The notes beneath the pieces were generated by a model, which was not told where the DNA came from, made no database searches, and saw only the letters and a program-made list of their open reading frames with translations. From NCBI GenBank assembly GCA_028023455.1, contig JAQFVV010006649.1, positions 370,001 to 434,000 on the forward strand: 64,000 nt of DNA. The letters are read 5' to 3'. Below, one piece after another: positions 12,842 to 22,984 of the stretch. A program made the translations under genes and the position numbers. This stretch comes from Epiperipatus broadwayi (Eukaryota; Onychophora; Udeonychophora; Euonychophora; Peripatidae). Numbering within the stretch: position 1 is the first letter of the stretch; the number at the start of each line of letters is the position of its first letter.

Positions 12842-14762
12842 ATATGTATAGATTATATTTACATTATTATTATACTTATGAAAATAAATATATAAAGTTA
12901 CTATTTTTCATTCTTTAAAATGAAAAATGACGTTGACAAAAGACTGTTGACAAGGTGATAAATGACCTCTGGGTTCACAGTTTATCGAATTAAAGGAAGT
13001 GAAATTAACTTAGTGTTTTAATATCTAATTGTTATTGCAACAATGAGAATGGGTATGCTTCAGCGAGCTGATGGAGCGAGACATGAAATAATTCTTCTAT
13101 TCTTGTTATTAGAAGAATAAGGATTCTATTTTTATCAGCTATATTTTCATAAAAACTTTTACTATGTTTGATTACAAATAACAGTGTAAGTTGAAGTTTA
13201 TATTTTAAACAATTTAATACTCATTAAAAGAAGTTTCTTATACTTGTTCAACGAAAGTAATCTAAATATATTTTCGTGTTTTATAGAAAAAATTGTTTGA
13301 ATTACGTTTTAAAATCTAAACAGCGTCTTAAAAAAAAAAGAACATGTTTATAAAAACTTCATTCAAATTTTATGTACTTTTCATTATAAAGAAAATGCAG
13401 AGTGGCTAGAACACAAATATTTATCATGGGATAGATAAAATGCACTTGCCTAATCAAACATATATATGTGGGAATAACATCATTGCCGAATGCTTTAGAA
13501 TTATAAAGAAATTAGATCTTCAAAATGGAATTATGAATGCCTTAAAATTATAAAAATTAGATCTTCAAAATGGAATTATAAATATTAATGAAGGAACTTT
13601 ATATTAAGAAGATGAATATAAAGAGGAAACTAAATGTCAACTTAGGATATCCTAATATTATTCTCTTTAATGTTTAACAACAAAGGAATCAAAAAACTGC
13701 GTCTTCGAAGGATTTTCATTCTTGCGAGGAACATTAACTTTTATAAATGCCATTTGGGATTTTTGAAAATTATAATTAGGAAAAGTTAATTTCATTTTCT
13801 TTATCATCGTAGAGAATTAATAATTTAGAATATTTTTGTTTTTATTTATGATTAATAAAGATTTAAATATCGGTTAATAAATGTTAATTTTGGGAACGGG
13901 ATAATGTGAACTTAGAGGTAAGATATTAAACTATTTTTGAATCCACATATTATTTTCCATGACATGACACTACATTGTTTATACTAATCAAAATAGACTA
14001 ATAAATGTAATGTGTGATAAAGAAATAAATGATTAACATTGTTGTGAAGTATATATTTTTATATTAATAAATATAACTTGACTGACAATCATTTTAACGA
14101 ATGAAGGTGTTATATACAAATAATTGGATTATTATTTGTATTATCTAATTAGTGTAAATTAGCGTTAATATAATTGTCTAAATATTAGGATACTTATATT
14201 TTAAATAAATTGTAAAATCACGTAGTGTTATAGGTTTAGAAAATATATCTACCGTAAGCAAAGAGAATGTTTATATTTTTAATATAAGGAGGTAGATATA
14301 TAAATATTTTTTTATATATATTGTAAAATTTAAATTATTTAAGTGTTAAATAAATAAGTATGTTTTTTATATTAAATGAAGTCTTCAATTTTGTTTTATT
14401 TGAATTAAAGAGTTAGTGAGATTCGTTGTTAATATTACTTTAAAATATTGATAGGAACCCCTGAAGAGAGTAAAGTGTTAAACTTCCCTGAGTTCGAAAT
14501 CTGAGCATAACGGTAAAGTTAATTAAGGTGAAAATTGATTTGATGTGGTTGGATATAATAATTTTTTTAAAATAATAAATTAGTTATTGGGAACAAATAT
14601 AGTTTTATATCAAAATTAAATCACATCATTCGTGGCATCCTATATGAAGACCTTAAATCTGACTATAGTGAGATGCGACTCCTTAACTTATCTTGTTGAG
14701 AGGGGGCATACCGTTACATATGGCGCATCCAAGTGAGGCTCTGAATTATATATACCGTTACA
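12842..14762 (+). repeat. 5' LTR of the intact gypsy element
   Basis: From about 12842 to 14645 the sequence repeats at about 21292-22984 with very few differences, which identifies a pair of long terminal repeats. The LTR runs on to the TTACA at 14758-14762, just before the primer-binding site. Compared with the 3' copy it lacks about 46 bp at its start (the TGTAGGAG end) and has about 105 extra bases at roughly 13317-13421. The high identity implies a recent insertion. Confidence 0.85.
14709..14726 (+). repeat. Duplicate of the LTR/primer-site junction
   Basis: TACCGTTACATATGGCGC occurs here and again at 14753-14770. The first copy continues into an unrelated sequence, so only the second has the full primer-binding site. 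Confidence 0.75.
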
Positions 14763-14764
14763 TA

Positions 14765-14783
14765 TGGCGCCCAACATGGGGCC
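14765..14783 (+). other. Primer-binding site of the intact gypsy element
   Basis: TGGCGCCCAACATGGGGCC lies two bases after the TTACA end of the LTR. TGGCGCC(C)AACGTGGGGC is a widely seen tRNA primer-binding site in metazoan gypsy elements. It sets the 3' limit of the 5' LTR and the minus-strand start of reverse transcription. Confidence 0.85.
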
Positions 14784-15118
14784 TTGAATCATAGATTCCA
14801 TATCATTATTATATTGAATCATAGATTTTATATTGTTTGTATAGCGATACAAAACATTGAGGGATAAATGGTATTAATAATGGTCTCATATTAAATGTGT
14901 TGTAAAATAGTAGGTAATAAAATAATGGAGACTTTGAAAATTAAATAAGTAAAATTTAAATGAATAGATCACTCGCTTAAAAATATAATTTTAAAATTAG
15001 GCATTAGAGTAAGAACACACATATATATCTTGAAAAGAGAAAGGCATCGCATTAATATCCTATGATAAATAATATATTATCGTACAAATAAAGTTATAGT
15101 TAAGTTAAAGATAGTTTT

Positions 15119-17095
15119 ATGATTACAAGAAGTAAGTATAAAATATTTTCTTCTAATACTAATAATATGGAAATGCAAACTGAGATACTTAGTTCAGATA
15201 TAGCTGATGATACTATGAATCGTACTAATGAACAAATAAATATAGGTGTGTCTGAGAGTAATTCTATATTAGATACTCATGTTCCAGAAATTATGGATAT
15301 TGTGGACAAACCTATAGAAAGTAAAACCAGTGATAATCCATCATTAAGTCAAATGATGTTAATGATGCAACAAATGATAGAGAATTTAAATACAAACATA
15401 GATACCAAAATGGAAAATATGCATACTCAGATGGAAAATCTGAAAGTAGATTTGTCTACGAATATTGATACCAAGATGGAAAGTATGAATACCAAAATGG
15501 AAAGTGTGAAAGTAGATATTACAAATGAATTATCAATAAAATTAGATAATATAAAAATAGATTTGCAGGACGAGGTATCACAAATACAAACAAATATGAA
15601 TAATGAAATTCAAAAAATTCAAAAGGTTATTGAAGAAACAGATCTTAAGTGTCAAAAAAGATTTTTTGAATTTGAAACAAAGCTAGAAAATAAAGTAGAA
15701 AACAAATTTCTAGAAATAAAAACTGTATACAATCATCTCCAAATTGATATGTATAAAATCCAAGAAGAGACTGAAAAGGTTTTAGATGAGAAAATAGAAG
15801 ATGTCCACATAGAAATTAATAACCAAGACAAGAAAATTCAGTCTATGGAAAAAGATTTTCAGTGTCTAAATGTGAAGCAAAATTTGATTGATTCAGACGT
15901 AAAGTTAAATAAAGATAATATTGAAATATTATTAGAGAATCAATCGGAGATATTTAATCAATTGGAAAATAAAAATATTACCGTAGATCAGACCATAAAA
16001 GTTTTGAAGGATGAGTTTGAGAAAGAAAGAAAAATAATGATGGAAAATTATACCCAAGCTTGTAAAAGGATTAAATTATCTAATATCAAAGGAGACACTA
16101 CTTCAGATAAATTTAATCAAATATTAGAAGCTATTAATAGGATAAGGGAAGATCCAAATAAAAAGGAACATCAAGATGAAATAGTGATTGAGATGGAAAA
16201 CATGCAAAGGGAACAAAATAATGAGGATAATATTAGTTATTTTATAGGAGACTTTGCTCACCATCACAATCAACAATCATCTATAAATCTGCAAAAAGAA
16301 AATGTTAGCAATACAAATCACGTATTACAATCTAATGTTGTGAATCAATTTGTAAAATTAAAAAATTTTCAAGGGTTTACAAATGAAGCTCCAATAGAGC
16401 ATCTAAAGAGTTTAAATTTATATTTTTCAGTAAATAGTAATTTGACAGAAGGTGAAAAATTGATAGTAGCATACAGTCATTTACAAGGTGATGCTTTATC
16501 ATGGTGGGAATCATTATTCCAAATACCTAAAACTTTTGAAGAATATCAAACATTATTGATAAAGAATTTTTGGAATAGTGATCGTCAAGAATCACTGTTG
16601 TATCAAATACTTCAGGAAAAGTATAAAAGTATGCCAGGTGAAACTCTTACTAAATTTTTTAGAAGACAGGTATCAAAACTGAAAACCCTTGATACTTATC
16701 ATTTCAGCCAAAATCAAATTATTCGTATTGCAAAACACAACTTACCTATGAAAATTGAGCAGTCTTTATTATTTTCTAATGCACAAAATATCGAACAAAT
16801 TATAGATATTTTAAATAATATTGACTCAAATAACCAAAATCTTAATCAAAATTATGTTGAAAGAAAGAAAGAAAATATTCAAGTAAATGCTATTAATTAT
16901 AAAAAAAGAAAGCATAAGACTTTTAATCATTCACAAAGTAAAACAACGAAGAGTGATAATAATGCAGATGTTAAATTAAGTTCTGATACACGTCAAATTT
17001 CAGAAATTAAGAGTATAGCATCTACTAGTGGATTGAATAAAGGTAAAATAGGGTATAATAAAAATATACCCAAAACAACAGCAAAATTAAATTAA
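15119..17095 (+). CDS. Gag polyprotein of Ty3/gypsy retrotransposon
   Basis: A 658-residue uninterrupted frame, starting at the first ATG of the frame about 335 bp after the primer-binding site. Gag forms the cytoplasmic virus-like particle in which the element is copied. Residues of roughly 75-310 are a long predicted coiled coil with repeated IDTKMESMNTKMES-like heptads. The retrotransposon Gag core occupies about residues 415-560, with GDALSWWESL near 457 and FFRRQVSKLKTLD near 513. The C-terminus is lysine-rich (KKRKHKTF). No CCHC zinc knuckle is present, so nucleic-acid binding is probably by the basic tail. Pol follows in the -1 frame with a 34-nt overlap. The long N-terminal coiled coil is unusual in length compared with compact gypsy Gags. 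Confidence 0.9.
   Translation: MITRSKYKIFSSNTNNMEMQTEILSSDIADDTMNRTNEQINIGVSESNSILDTHVPEIMDIVDKPIESKTSDNPSLSQMMLMMQQMIENLNTNIDTKMENMHTQMENLKVDLSTNIDTKMESMNTKMESVKVDITNELSIKLDNIKIDLQDEVSQIQTNMNNEIQKIQKVIEETDLKCQKRFFEFETKLENKVENKFLEIKTVYNHLQIDMYKIQEETEKVLDEKIEDVHIEINNQDKKIQSMEKDFQCLNVKQNLIDSDVKLNKDNIEILLENQSEIFNQLENKNITVDQTIKVLKDEFEKERKIMMENYTQACKRIKLSNIKGDTTSDKFNQILEAINRIREDPNKKEHQDEIVIEMENMQREQNNEDNISYFIGDFAHHHNQQSSINLQKENVSNTNHVLQSNVVNQFVKLKNFQGFTNEAPIEHLKSLNLYFSVNSNLTEGEKLIVAYSHLQGDALSWWESLFQIPKTFEEYQTLLIKNFWNSDRQESLLYQILQEKYKSMPGETLTKFFRRQVSKLKTLDTYHFSQNQIIRIAKHNLPMKIEQSLLFSNAQNIEQIIDILNNIDSNNQNLNQNYVERKKENIQVNAINYKKRKHKTFNHSQSKTTKSDNNADVKLSSDTRQISEIKSIASTSGLNKGKIGYNKNIPKTTAKLN
15340..16050 (+). 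other. Coiled-coil and internal repeat region of Gag
   Basis: Near-identical short repeats (NIDTKMEN, MHTQMENLKVDL, NIDTKMES, MNTKMESVKVDI) occur between about 15393 and 15520, followed by a long stretch of charged heptads. The DNA repeats are close enough to reflect recent in-frame duplication. Confidence 0.7.
17062..17095 (+). promoter_or_regulatory. gag-pol overlap (candidate -1 frameshift window)
   Basis: Pol is open from 17062 and gag stops at 17093-17095, so a ribosome would have to shift by -1 inside these 34 nt. I checked the gag-frame codons and see no canonical X-XXY-YYZ slippery heptamer. A non-standard slip, a shift on AAAA runs, or another expression route is possible. Confidence 0.5.
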
Positions 17096-17250
17096 AGAGG
17101 GTCTTCGGAAATAGTTCCTCTCCTCAAAGACCCATATTTAAAACGAGGAACAAAAATAAAATTGTAGTTAAACAAATCACCAACATAATATGTTCAGAGG
17201 AAGATGATGAACCCAAGTATGCTGTTCAAAATTGTCCATTAATTAATATT

Positions 17251-20200
17251 ATGTTTGAAGATTTGCAAATTAGAGCCTTATTAGATAGTGGTAGCCAAAT
17301 ATCTGTAATATCTGAAGAGTTTTATAAAAGGTTGATGGATAAAAATCCACATATTAAAACCTTACCTCTAAAATCAGTACAGATTACCCTAGCTAATAAT
17401 AAAAGGGCAAAATTAATTCAAAAGCAGATCTGGATCAAACTAACTATTAATCAAACATGTATTTATCATGTATTTTTGATATTAACTGGACTTATTCATG
17501 AAATGATATTGGGAGTAGACTTTTTACATCTGAACAAATGTTTGATTGATTTTAAAAATAAGATAGTTCATATAGGTGATGAGGTTTTAAGGATGACATT
17601 GTCTCCAAAGTATGATCTGTTGGAAATTGATTGTATAATGTCAAACGTACCAGAAACACTTGTAAAATCAAAAATTGCTGAATCAAATTTAATTGATGGC
17701 GATAATGTTAATAAATTGCAATCTATTATTAATGAATATAATACAATATTTTCAGAAATACCAGGAGTGATTGAAGGTTTTCAGCAAAGAATAAAATTAA
17801 TTCATGATCAACCTTTTCAATCCAAATCTTATCCTATTCCTTATCAATATAGAGAAGAAATATATAAACAAATTAATAAAATGCTTGAATGGGAAATCAT
17901 TTCCAAATGCTCTTCACCATACTGTAATCCAGTTGTGACGGTGAAGAAGAAAGATGGGTCGATGAGATTTTGTTTGGATGCTAGACAACTAAACAAAATT
18001 ACTGTCCCTGACAGAAATATACCACCGCCCATACACGAATTATTCGTGAGATTTGGAAACAAGAAAGTATTTTCTACTTTCGATTTGACCTCAAGCTATT
18101 GGCAGATAGAACTTCATCCTGAAGATCGCCAATATACCGCGTTTCGGTATGAAGGATTTACTTATCAATTTAATAGGATGCCATTTGGATTGATCAATAG
18201 TGGTGCTGCTTTAATTCGATGCTTAGATAAAACCTTATCTCCTGATATAAAACAGATTGTGACAATGTATGTAGATGATGTTATAATTGCATCAACTACA
18301 ATTGAAGAACATCTTCAACATATAGAAATGTTTTTTAAAGAGTGTTCTGACAAAGGAATAAAAATCAATTTTAAGAAGAGCACTTTAGTATCTAATGAAG
18401 TGATCTTCTTAGGTCATATTGTTGGTCACAATGGGATTAAACCTCATCCGGATAAGATTAGTGCTATACAGAATTTCCCTAAACCCACAAATAAAAAACA
18501 AATAAGATCATTTTTAGGAATATGTAATTTTTATAATCGTTTCTACCAAAAATTTTCTGATTGCATGGAACCATTGTTAAAACTCATTAGAAAAGATGAG
18601 AAATGGAAATGGACTGAGGAACAAGATGATGCGTTTGCTGGAATCAAAGCTGGATTTTTAAAGCAAACTATATTAGCTTTTCCTGATTTTAGCAAACCAT
18701 TCATCTTACAAACAGATAGTAGCGGTTACGGATTAGGGGTAACCTTATCTCAAATCCAAGAGGATGGCCAAACAGGAGTCCTCTATTTTATTAGCCGGCT
18801 ATTAAAAGGACCTGAATTGAATTATACGGTTACAGAGAAAGAAGCCCTAGCAATAGTGTGGGCTTTTCAAAAATTTCGACAGATGCTTCTTGGATCAGAG
18901 GTGATTGTGATAACTGATCATAAAAGCCTCGAATTCTTGAATCATAGCTACTTGACTAATTCTCGATTAGTGAGATGGAGTCTGTTATTACAAGAATTCA
19001 ATTATACAATTAAATATTGTAAAGGATCCGAGAATGTTGTAGCTGATGCACTAAGTCGAAATCCATGTAAATCAGAACAACTACATTTATCGGTAGATAA
19101 TGCCTACATTATGAATGTTGACCTGATAGTTGATGAAAATGTAGAGAACGATTTATTAAATATCTATAATTTACAAAATCAAGATAAAAATTTAATGCTG
19201 ATTATTAAAACATTAAATAAAGAGGAAATTCTGTATACAGCCAGTAATCTTCCATTATATAAGATAGATAATATGGTCTTAAAATATAAAATTAATGATA
19301 ATTTAAATGAGTGGAGGGTAGTAATACCTGAAGTTCTAAAAGACCCACTCATACAATATATCCATTGTTTATATGGACATTATGGTGTCTATAAAACTGA
19401 ACAAACAATAAAGAATTGGTTTTATTGGCCTAATATGCATAAAGATATTTTGAATGAAATTCAAGATTGTCAAATATGTTTGAGAGCTAAACCAGTAAAT
19501 AAAAATTATGTTAGTTCAATAAATTCTATCATTCCAGAAAGACCAAATGAGATCTTAGCTATAGACTACTATGGACCTTTACCTCCATTTAATAAAAAAA
19601 AATTTTTAGTAGTAGCTTATGATCTCTTCTCTAAATTTGTGTCTGCTTATCCAATACCCCAAGCTAATACTAGATATACTATTAAAGTATTAGAAACCCT
19701 CCATTTTGAAAGGATAGGGAAACCTATGACGATCTTAACTGATCATGGCACACCCTTCCTATCCAAAGAATGGAATATGTGGGTAAATAAACATCAAATA
19801 AAACATGTGCTTACTTCTATAAGGAATCCTCAATCAAACCCATGTGAACGTGTAATGCGGGAACTTGGACGTTTGTTTAGAACTTATTTGAAAGATAATC
19901 ACAAGGGGTGGGTAAAGCACACACCAGATATGGTAAATTATATAAATTGGAGTGTTAACGAGTCCACTGGATTCACACCCATTAAATTGCAATTAAAACA
20001 AAATATACCAATATTATTTAAATATTATAAGCCACCAATCCCTAATTTAACCATAAACATTGAAAAGGATAGAAAAGAAGCTTTAGAAAGAATGAGACAA
20101 ATGGCTCAAAAGCGTCATAAAAATACATACAAGTCAAACTATCAATTCAAAGTAGGTGACAAAGTATTTTTAAAGACACCACATGTTAGTAATCCACAAA

Positions 20201-20352
20201 ATTTTATTTTTCATAAATTTTGTAATAGCTATGAAGGACCATTTACCATTATAAAGAAAGCTGGACCAAATGCATACTGGTTGGATTGTGATGGTGAGGT
20301 ACGAGGTACTTATAATGCTCGTATATTAAAGCCCTATAGAGGAAAAATATAA
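17251..20352 (+). CDS. Pol polyprotein (protease, RT, RNase H, integrase) of Ty3/gypsy retrotransposon
   Basis: 1033 residues from the ATG used here. The frame is open further upstream to 17062, overlapping gag by 34 nt in the -1 frame, so translation probably enters from gag and the ATG is only nominal. Domains in order: aspartic protease with LLDSGSQ (D12-S-G) and ILGVDFL near 89; reverse transcriptase with VKKKDGSMRFCLDARQLNK near 235 and the YVDD box at 340-343; RNase H with QTDSSGYGLG near 486, TEKEALAIVWA near 528 and TDHKSLEF near 554; integrase with an HHCC zinc finger (about 704-745), catalytic D in AIDYYG, D in ILTDHG and E in NPCERV, the last two separated by 34 residues. The end, ARILKPYRG, resembles a gypsy integrase tail. 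All catalytic residues I can check are present, so the copy looks coding-competent. No envelope frame follows. Confidence 0.94.
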   Translation: MFEDLQIRALLDSGSQISVISEEFYKRLMDKNPHIKTLPLKSVQITLANNKRAKLIQKQIWIKLTINQTCIYHVFLILTGLIHEMILGVDFLHLNKCLIDFKNKIVHIGDEVLRMTLSPKYDLLEIDCIMSNVPETLVKSKIAESNLIDGDNVNKLQSIINEYNTIFSEIPGVIEGFQQRIKLIHDQPFQSKSYPIPYQYREEIYKQINKMLEWEIISKCSSPYCNPVVTVKKKDGSMRFCLDARQLNKITVPDRNIPPPIHELFVRFGNKKVFSTFDLTSSYWQIELHPEDRQYTAFRYEGFTYQFNRMPFGLINSGAALIRCLDKTLSPDIKQIVTMYVDDVIIASTTIEEHLQHIEMFFKECSDKGIKINFKKSTLVSNEVIFLGHIVGHNGIKPHPDKISAIQNFPKPTNKKQIRSFLGICNFYNRFYQKFSDCMEPLLKLIRKDEKWKWTEEQDDAFAGIKAGFLKQTILAFPDFSKPFILQTDSSGYGLGVTLSQIQEDGQTGVLYFISRLLKGPELNYTVTEKEALAIVWAFQKFRQMLLGSEVIVITDHKSLEFLNHSYLTNSRLVRWSLLLQEFNYTIKYCKGSENVVADALSRNPCKSEQLHLSVDNAYIMNVDLIVDENVENDLLNIYNLQNQDKNLMLIIKTLNKEEILYTASNLPLYKIDNMVLKYKINDNLNEWRVVIPEVLKDPLIQYIHCLYGHYGVYKTEQTIKNWFYWPNMHKDILNEIQDCQICLRAKPVNKNYVSSINSIIPERPNEILAIDYYGPLPPFNKKKFLVVAYDLFSKFVSAYPIPQANTRYTIKVLETLHFERIGKPMTILTDHGTPFLSKEWNMWVNKHQIKHVLTSIRNPQSNPCERVMRELGRLFRTYLKDNHKGWVKHTPDMVNYINWSVNESTGFTPIKLQLKQNIPILFKYYKPPIPNLTINIEKDRKEALERMRQMAQKRHKNTYKSNYQFKVGDKVFLKTPHVSNPQNFIFHKFCNSYEGPFTIIKKAGPNAYWLDCDGEVRGTYNARILKPYRGKI

Positions 20353-20571
20353 TAATTGTCTTAAATAAACAATTACCATGAGTTTTGTAATACCTAAATT
20401 ATGTAATAATTATTAGGATTATAGAGAGAAAATGTAAAGAATTAAGATATGAAAGAGAAGGAAATACTATATATAATTGTGTCTAACTAAGATGGATCAT
20501 ATCATTAATGTGGAAATGGAAGACTGGTTACTTATAGGTTGGCAAGTTCACAAATGAATTCCAACTAATAT

Positions 20572-20718
20572 ATTTATTGGATGCTAAAGATAATCTAGTA
20601 AGTCTCAAAAACTAAGGAGCAGGATTGGCACCTTTAAATAAGTTTGTGTATGTTCATTTATTAGATGTCAGTGATAATCTAGTAAGTTTCAATAAGGAGC
20701 AGGATTGGCATTTTAAAT
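20572..20718. repeat. Imperfect ~84-bp tandem duplication
   Basis: ATTTATTGGATGCTAAAGAT and the following TAATCTAGTAAGT and GGAGCAGGATTGGCA blocks recur from about 20656 as ATTTATTAGATGTCAGTGAT and the same blocks. Confidence 0.75.
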
Positions 20719-21132
20719 TGATTTATACATAAAACACTTATGAAATAACTAATTAAAACTTAGTTATAGAATAATCAGGTTTTCTACCATATAATTATTT
20801 TGATATATTATTTCAAATACTTAGTATATTAATAAGGATACATTATATAGAAATTCATTGAAAGAAGTGAATAAAAAAAAAAGTAATATAGATAATGATT
20901 TTTGCATAATAAAGTATTACATTATTTAACTGTAATAGGTAATAATTTTAAAATAAAATAGTCAGTATATTTAATCTATGATTTGATCAAAACAGACTAT
21001 ATTAGATATACCATATTTAAGACATTAACAAAAAAAGAACCCAATTGCCCATAAAACAATTTAATTATTATTAAATATAATAATTAATAATATTTTTTTC
21101 TCTAATAATTGATGAAGAATTTAAGATTTTAA

Positions 21133-21145
21133 GTCGAGGGGAAAA
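21133..21145 (+). other. Second (upstream) polypurine-tract copy
   Basis: GTCGAGGGGAAAA repeats the functional-looking tract 101 bp downstream. Both are preceded by a GATGAAGAATT block, so the surrounding segment was duplicated. Confidence 0.6.
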
Positions 21146-21233
21146 TGAAAAAAATTTATGAATTGTAATGATGCATAGATGATAACAAAGATGAAGAATT
21201 CAAATAAAATGTTAGTTTATTTTAATTTTCTTA

Positions 21234-21245
21234 GTCGAGGGGAAA
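21234..21245 (+). other. Polypurine tract
   Basis: GTCGAGGGGAAA directly precedes TGTAGGAG, the start of the 3' LTR. This is the expected plus-strand primer for reverse transcription and fixes the LTR start at 21246. Confidence 0.8.
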
Positions 21246-22984
21246 TGTAGGAGTATATATATACTCATACATATTCATACATTTATGTAATCAATATGTA
21301 TAGATTATATTTACATTATTATTATACTTATGAAAATAAATATATAAAGTTACTATTTTTCATTCTTTAAAATGAAAAATGACGTTGTTGACAAAAGACT
21401 GTTGACAAGGTGATAAATGACCTCTGGGTTCACAGTTTATCGAATTAAAGGAAGTGAAATTAACTTAGTGTTTTAATATCTAATTGTTATTGCAACAATG
21501 AGAATGGGTATGCTTCAGCGAGCTGATGGAGCGAGACATGAAATAATTCTTCTATTCTTGTTATTAGAAGAATAAGGATTCTATTTTTATCAGCTATATT
21601 TTCATAAAAACTTTTACTATGTTTGATTACAAATAACAGTGTAAGTTGAAGTTTATATTTTAAACAATTTAATACTCATTAAAAGAAGTTTTTTATACTT
21701 GTTCAACTAAAGTAATCTAAATATATTTTCGTGTTTTATAGAAAAAGTTGTTTGAATTACGTTTTAAAATCATGGGATAGATAAAATGCACTTGCCTAAT
21801 CAAACATATATATGTGGGAATAACATCGTTGCCGAATGCTTTAGAATTATAAAGAAATTAGATCTTCAAATGGAATTATGAATGCCTTAAAATTATAAAA
21901 ATTAGATCTTCAAAATGGAATTATAAATATTAATGAAGGAACTTTATATTAAGAAGATGAATATAAAGAGGAAACTAAATGTCAACTTAGGATATCCTAA
22001 TATTATTCTCTTTAATGTTTAACAACAAAGGAATCAAAAAACTGCATCTTTGAAGGATTTTCATTCTCGCGAGGAACATTAACTTTTATAAATGCCATTT
22101 GGGATTTTTGAAAATTATAATTAGGAAAAGTTAATTTCATTTTCTTTATCATCGTAGAGAATTAATAATTTAGAATATTTTTGTTTTTATTTATGATTAA
22201 TAAAGATTTAAATATCGGTTAATAAATGTTAATTTTGGGAACGGGATAATGTGAACTTAGAGGTAAGATATTAAACTATTTTTGAATCCACATTATTTTC
22301 CATGACATGACACTACATTGTTTATACTAATCAAAATAGGCTAATAAATGTAATGTGTGATAAAGAAATAAATGATTAACATTGTTGTGAAGTATATATT
22401 TTTATATTAATCAATATAACTTGACTGACAATCATTTTAACGAATGGTGTTATATACAAATAATTGGATTATTATTTGTATTATCTAATTAGTGTAAATT
22501 AACGTTAATATAATTGTCTAAATATTAGGATACTTATATTTTAAATAAATTGTAAAATCACGTAGTGTTATAGGTTTAGAAAATATATCTACCGTAAGCA
22601 AAGAGAATGTTTATATTTTTAATATAAGGAGGTAGATATATAAATATTTTTTTATATATATTGTAAAATTTAAATTATTTAAGTGTTAAATAAATAAGTA
22701 TGTTTTTTATATTAAATGAAGTCTTCAATTTTGTTTTATTTGAATTAAAGAGTTAGTGAGATTCGTTGTTAATATTACTTTAAAATATTGATAGGAACCC
22801 CTGAAGAGAGTAAAGTGTTAAACTTCCCTGAGTTCGAAATCTGAGCATAACGGTAAAGTTAATTAAGGTGAAAATTGATTTGATGTGGTTGGATATAATA
22901 TTTTTTTTAAAATAATAAATTAGTTATTGGGAATAAATATAGTTTTATATCAAAATTAAATCACATCATTCGTGGCATCTTATA
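21246..22984 (+). repeat. 3' LTR of the intact gypsy element
   Basis: Begins TGTAGGAG after the polypurine tract. From about 21292 it matches the 5' LTR almost exactly until GTGGCATCTTATA at 22984, where similarity stops. The last roughly 115 bp of the 5' copy, including the TTACA end, are missing here. Compared with the 5' LTR it lacks an internal block of about 105 bp. I found no target duplication, in line with the damaged outer ends. Confidence 0.85.

Larger units (their letters stand above)
20353..21233 (+). other. 3' untranslated internal region of the intact gypsy element
   Basis: About 880 bp between pol and the 3' polypurine tract. No envelope-like or other long frame is visible. 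It contains an imperfect duplication (20572-20718) and a second copy of the polypurine tract. Confidence 0.7.
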
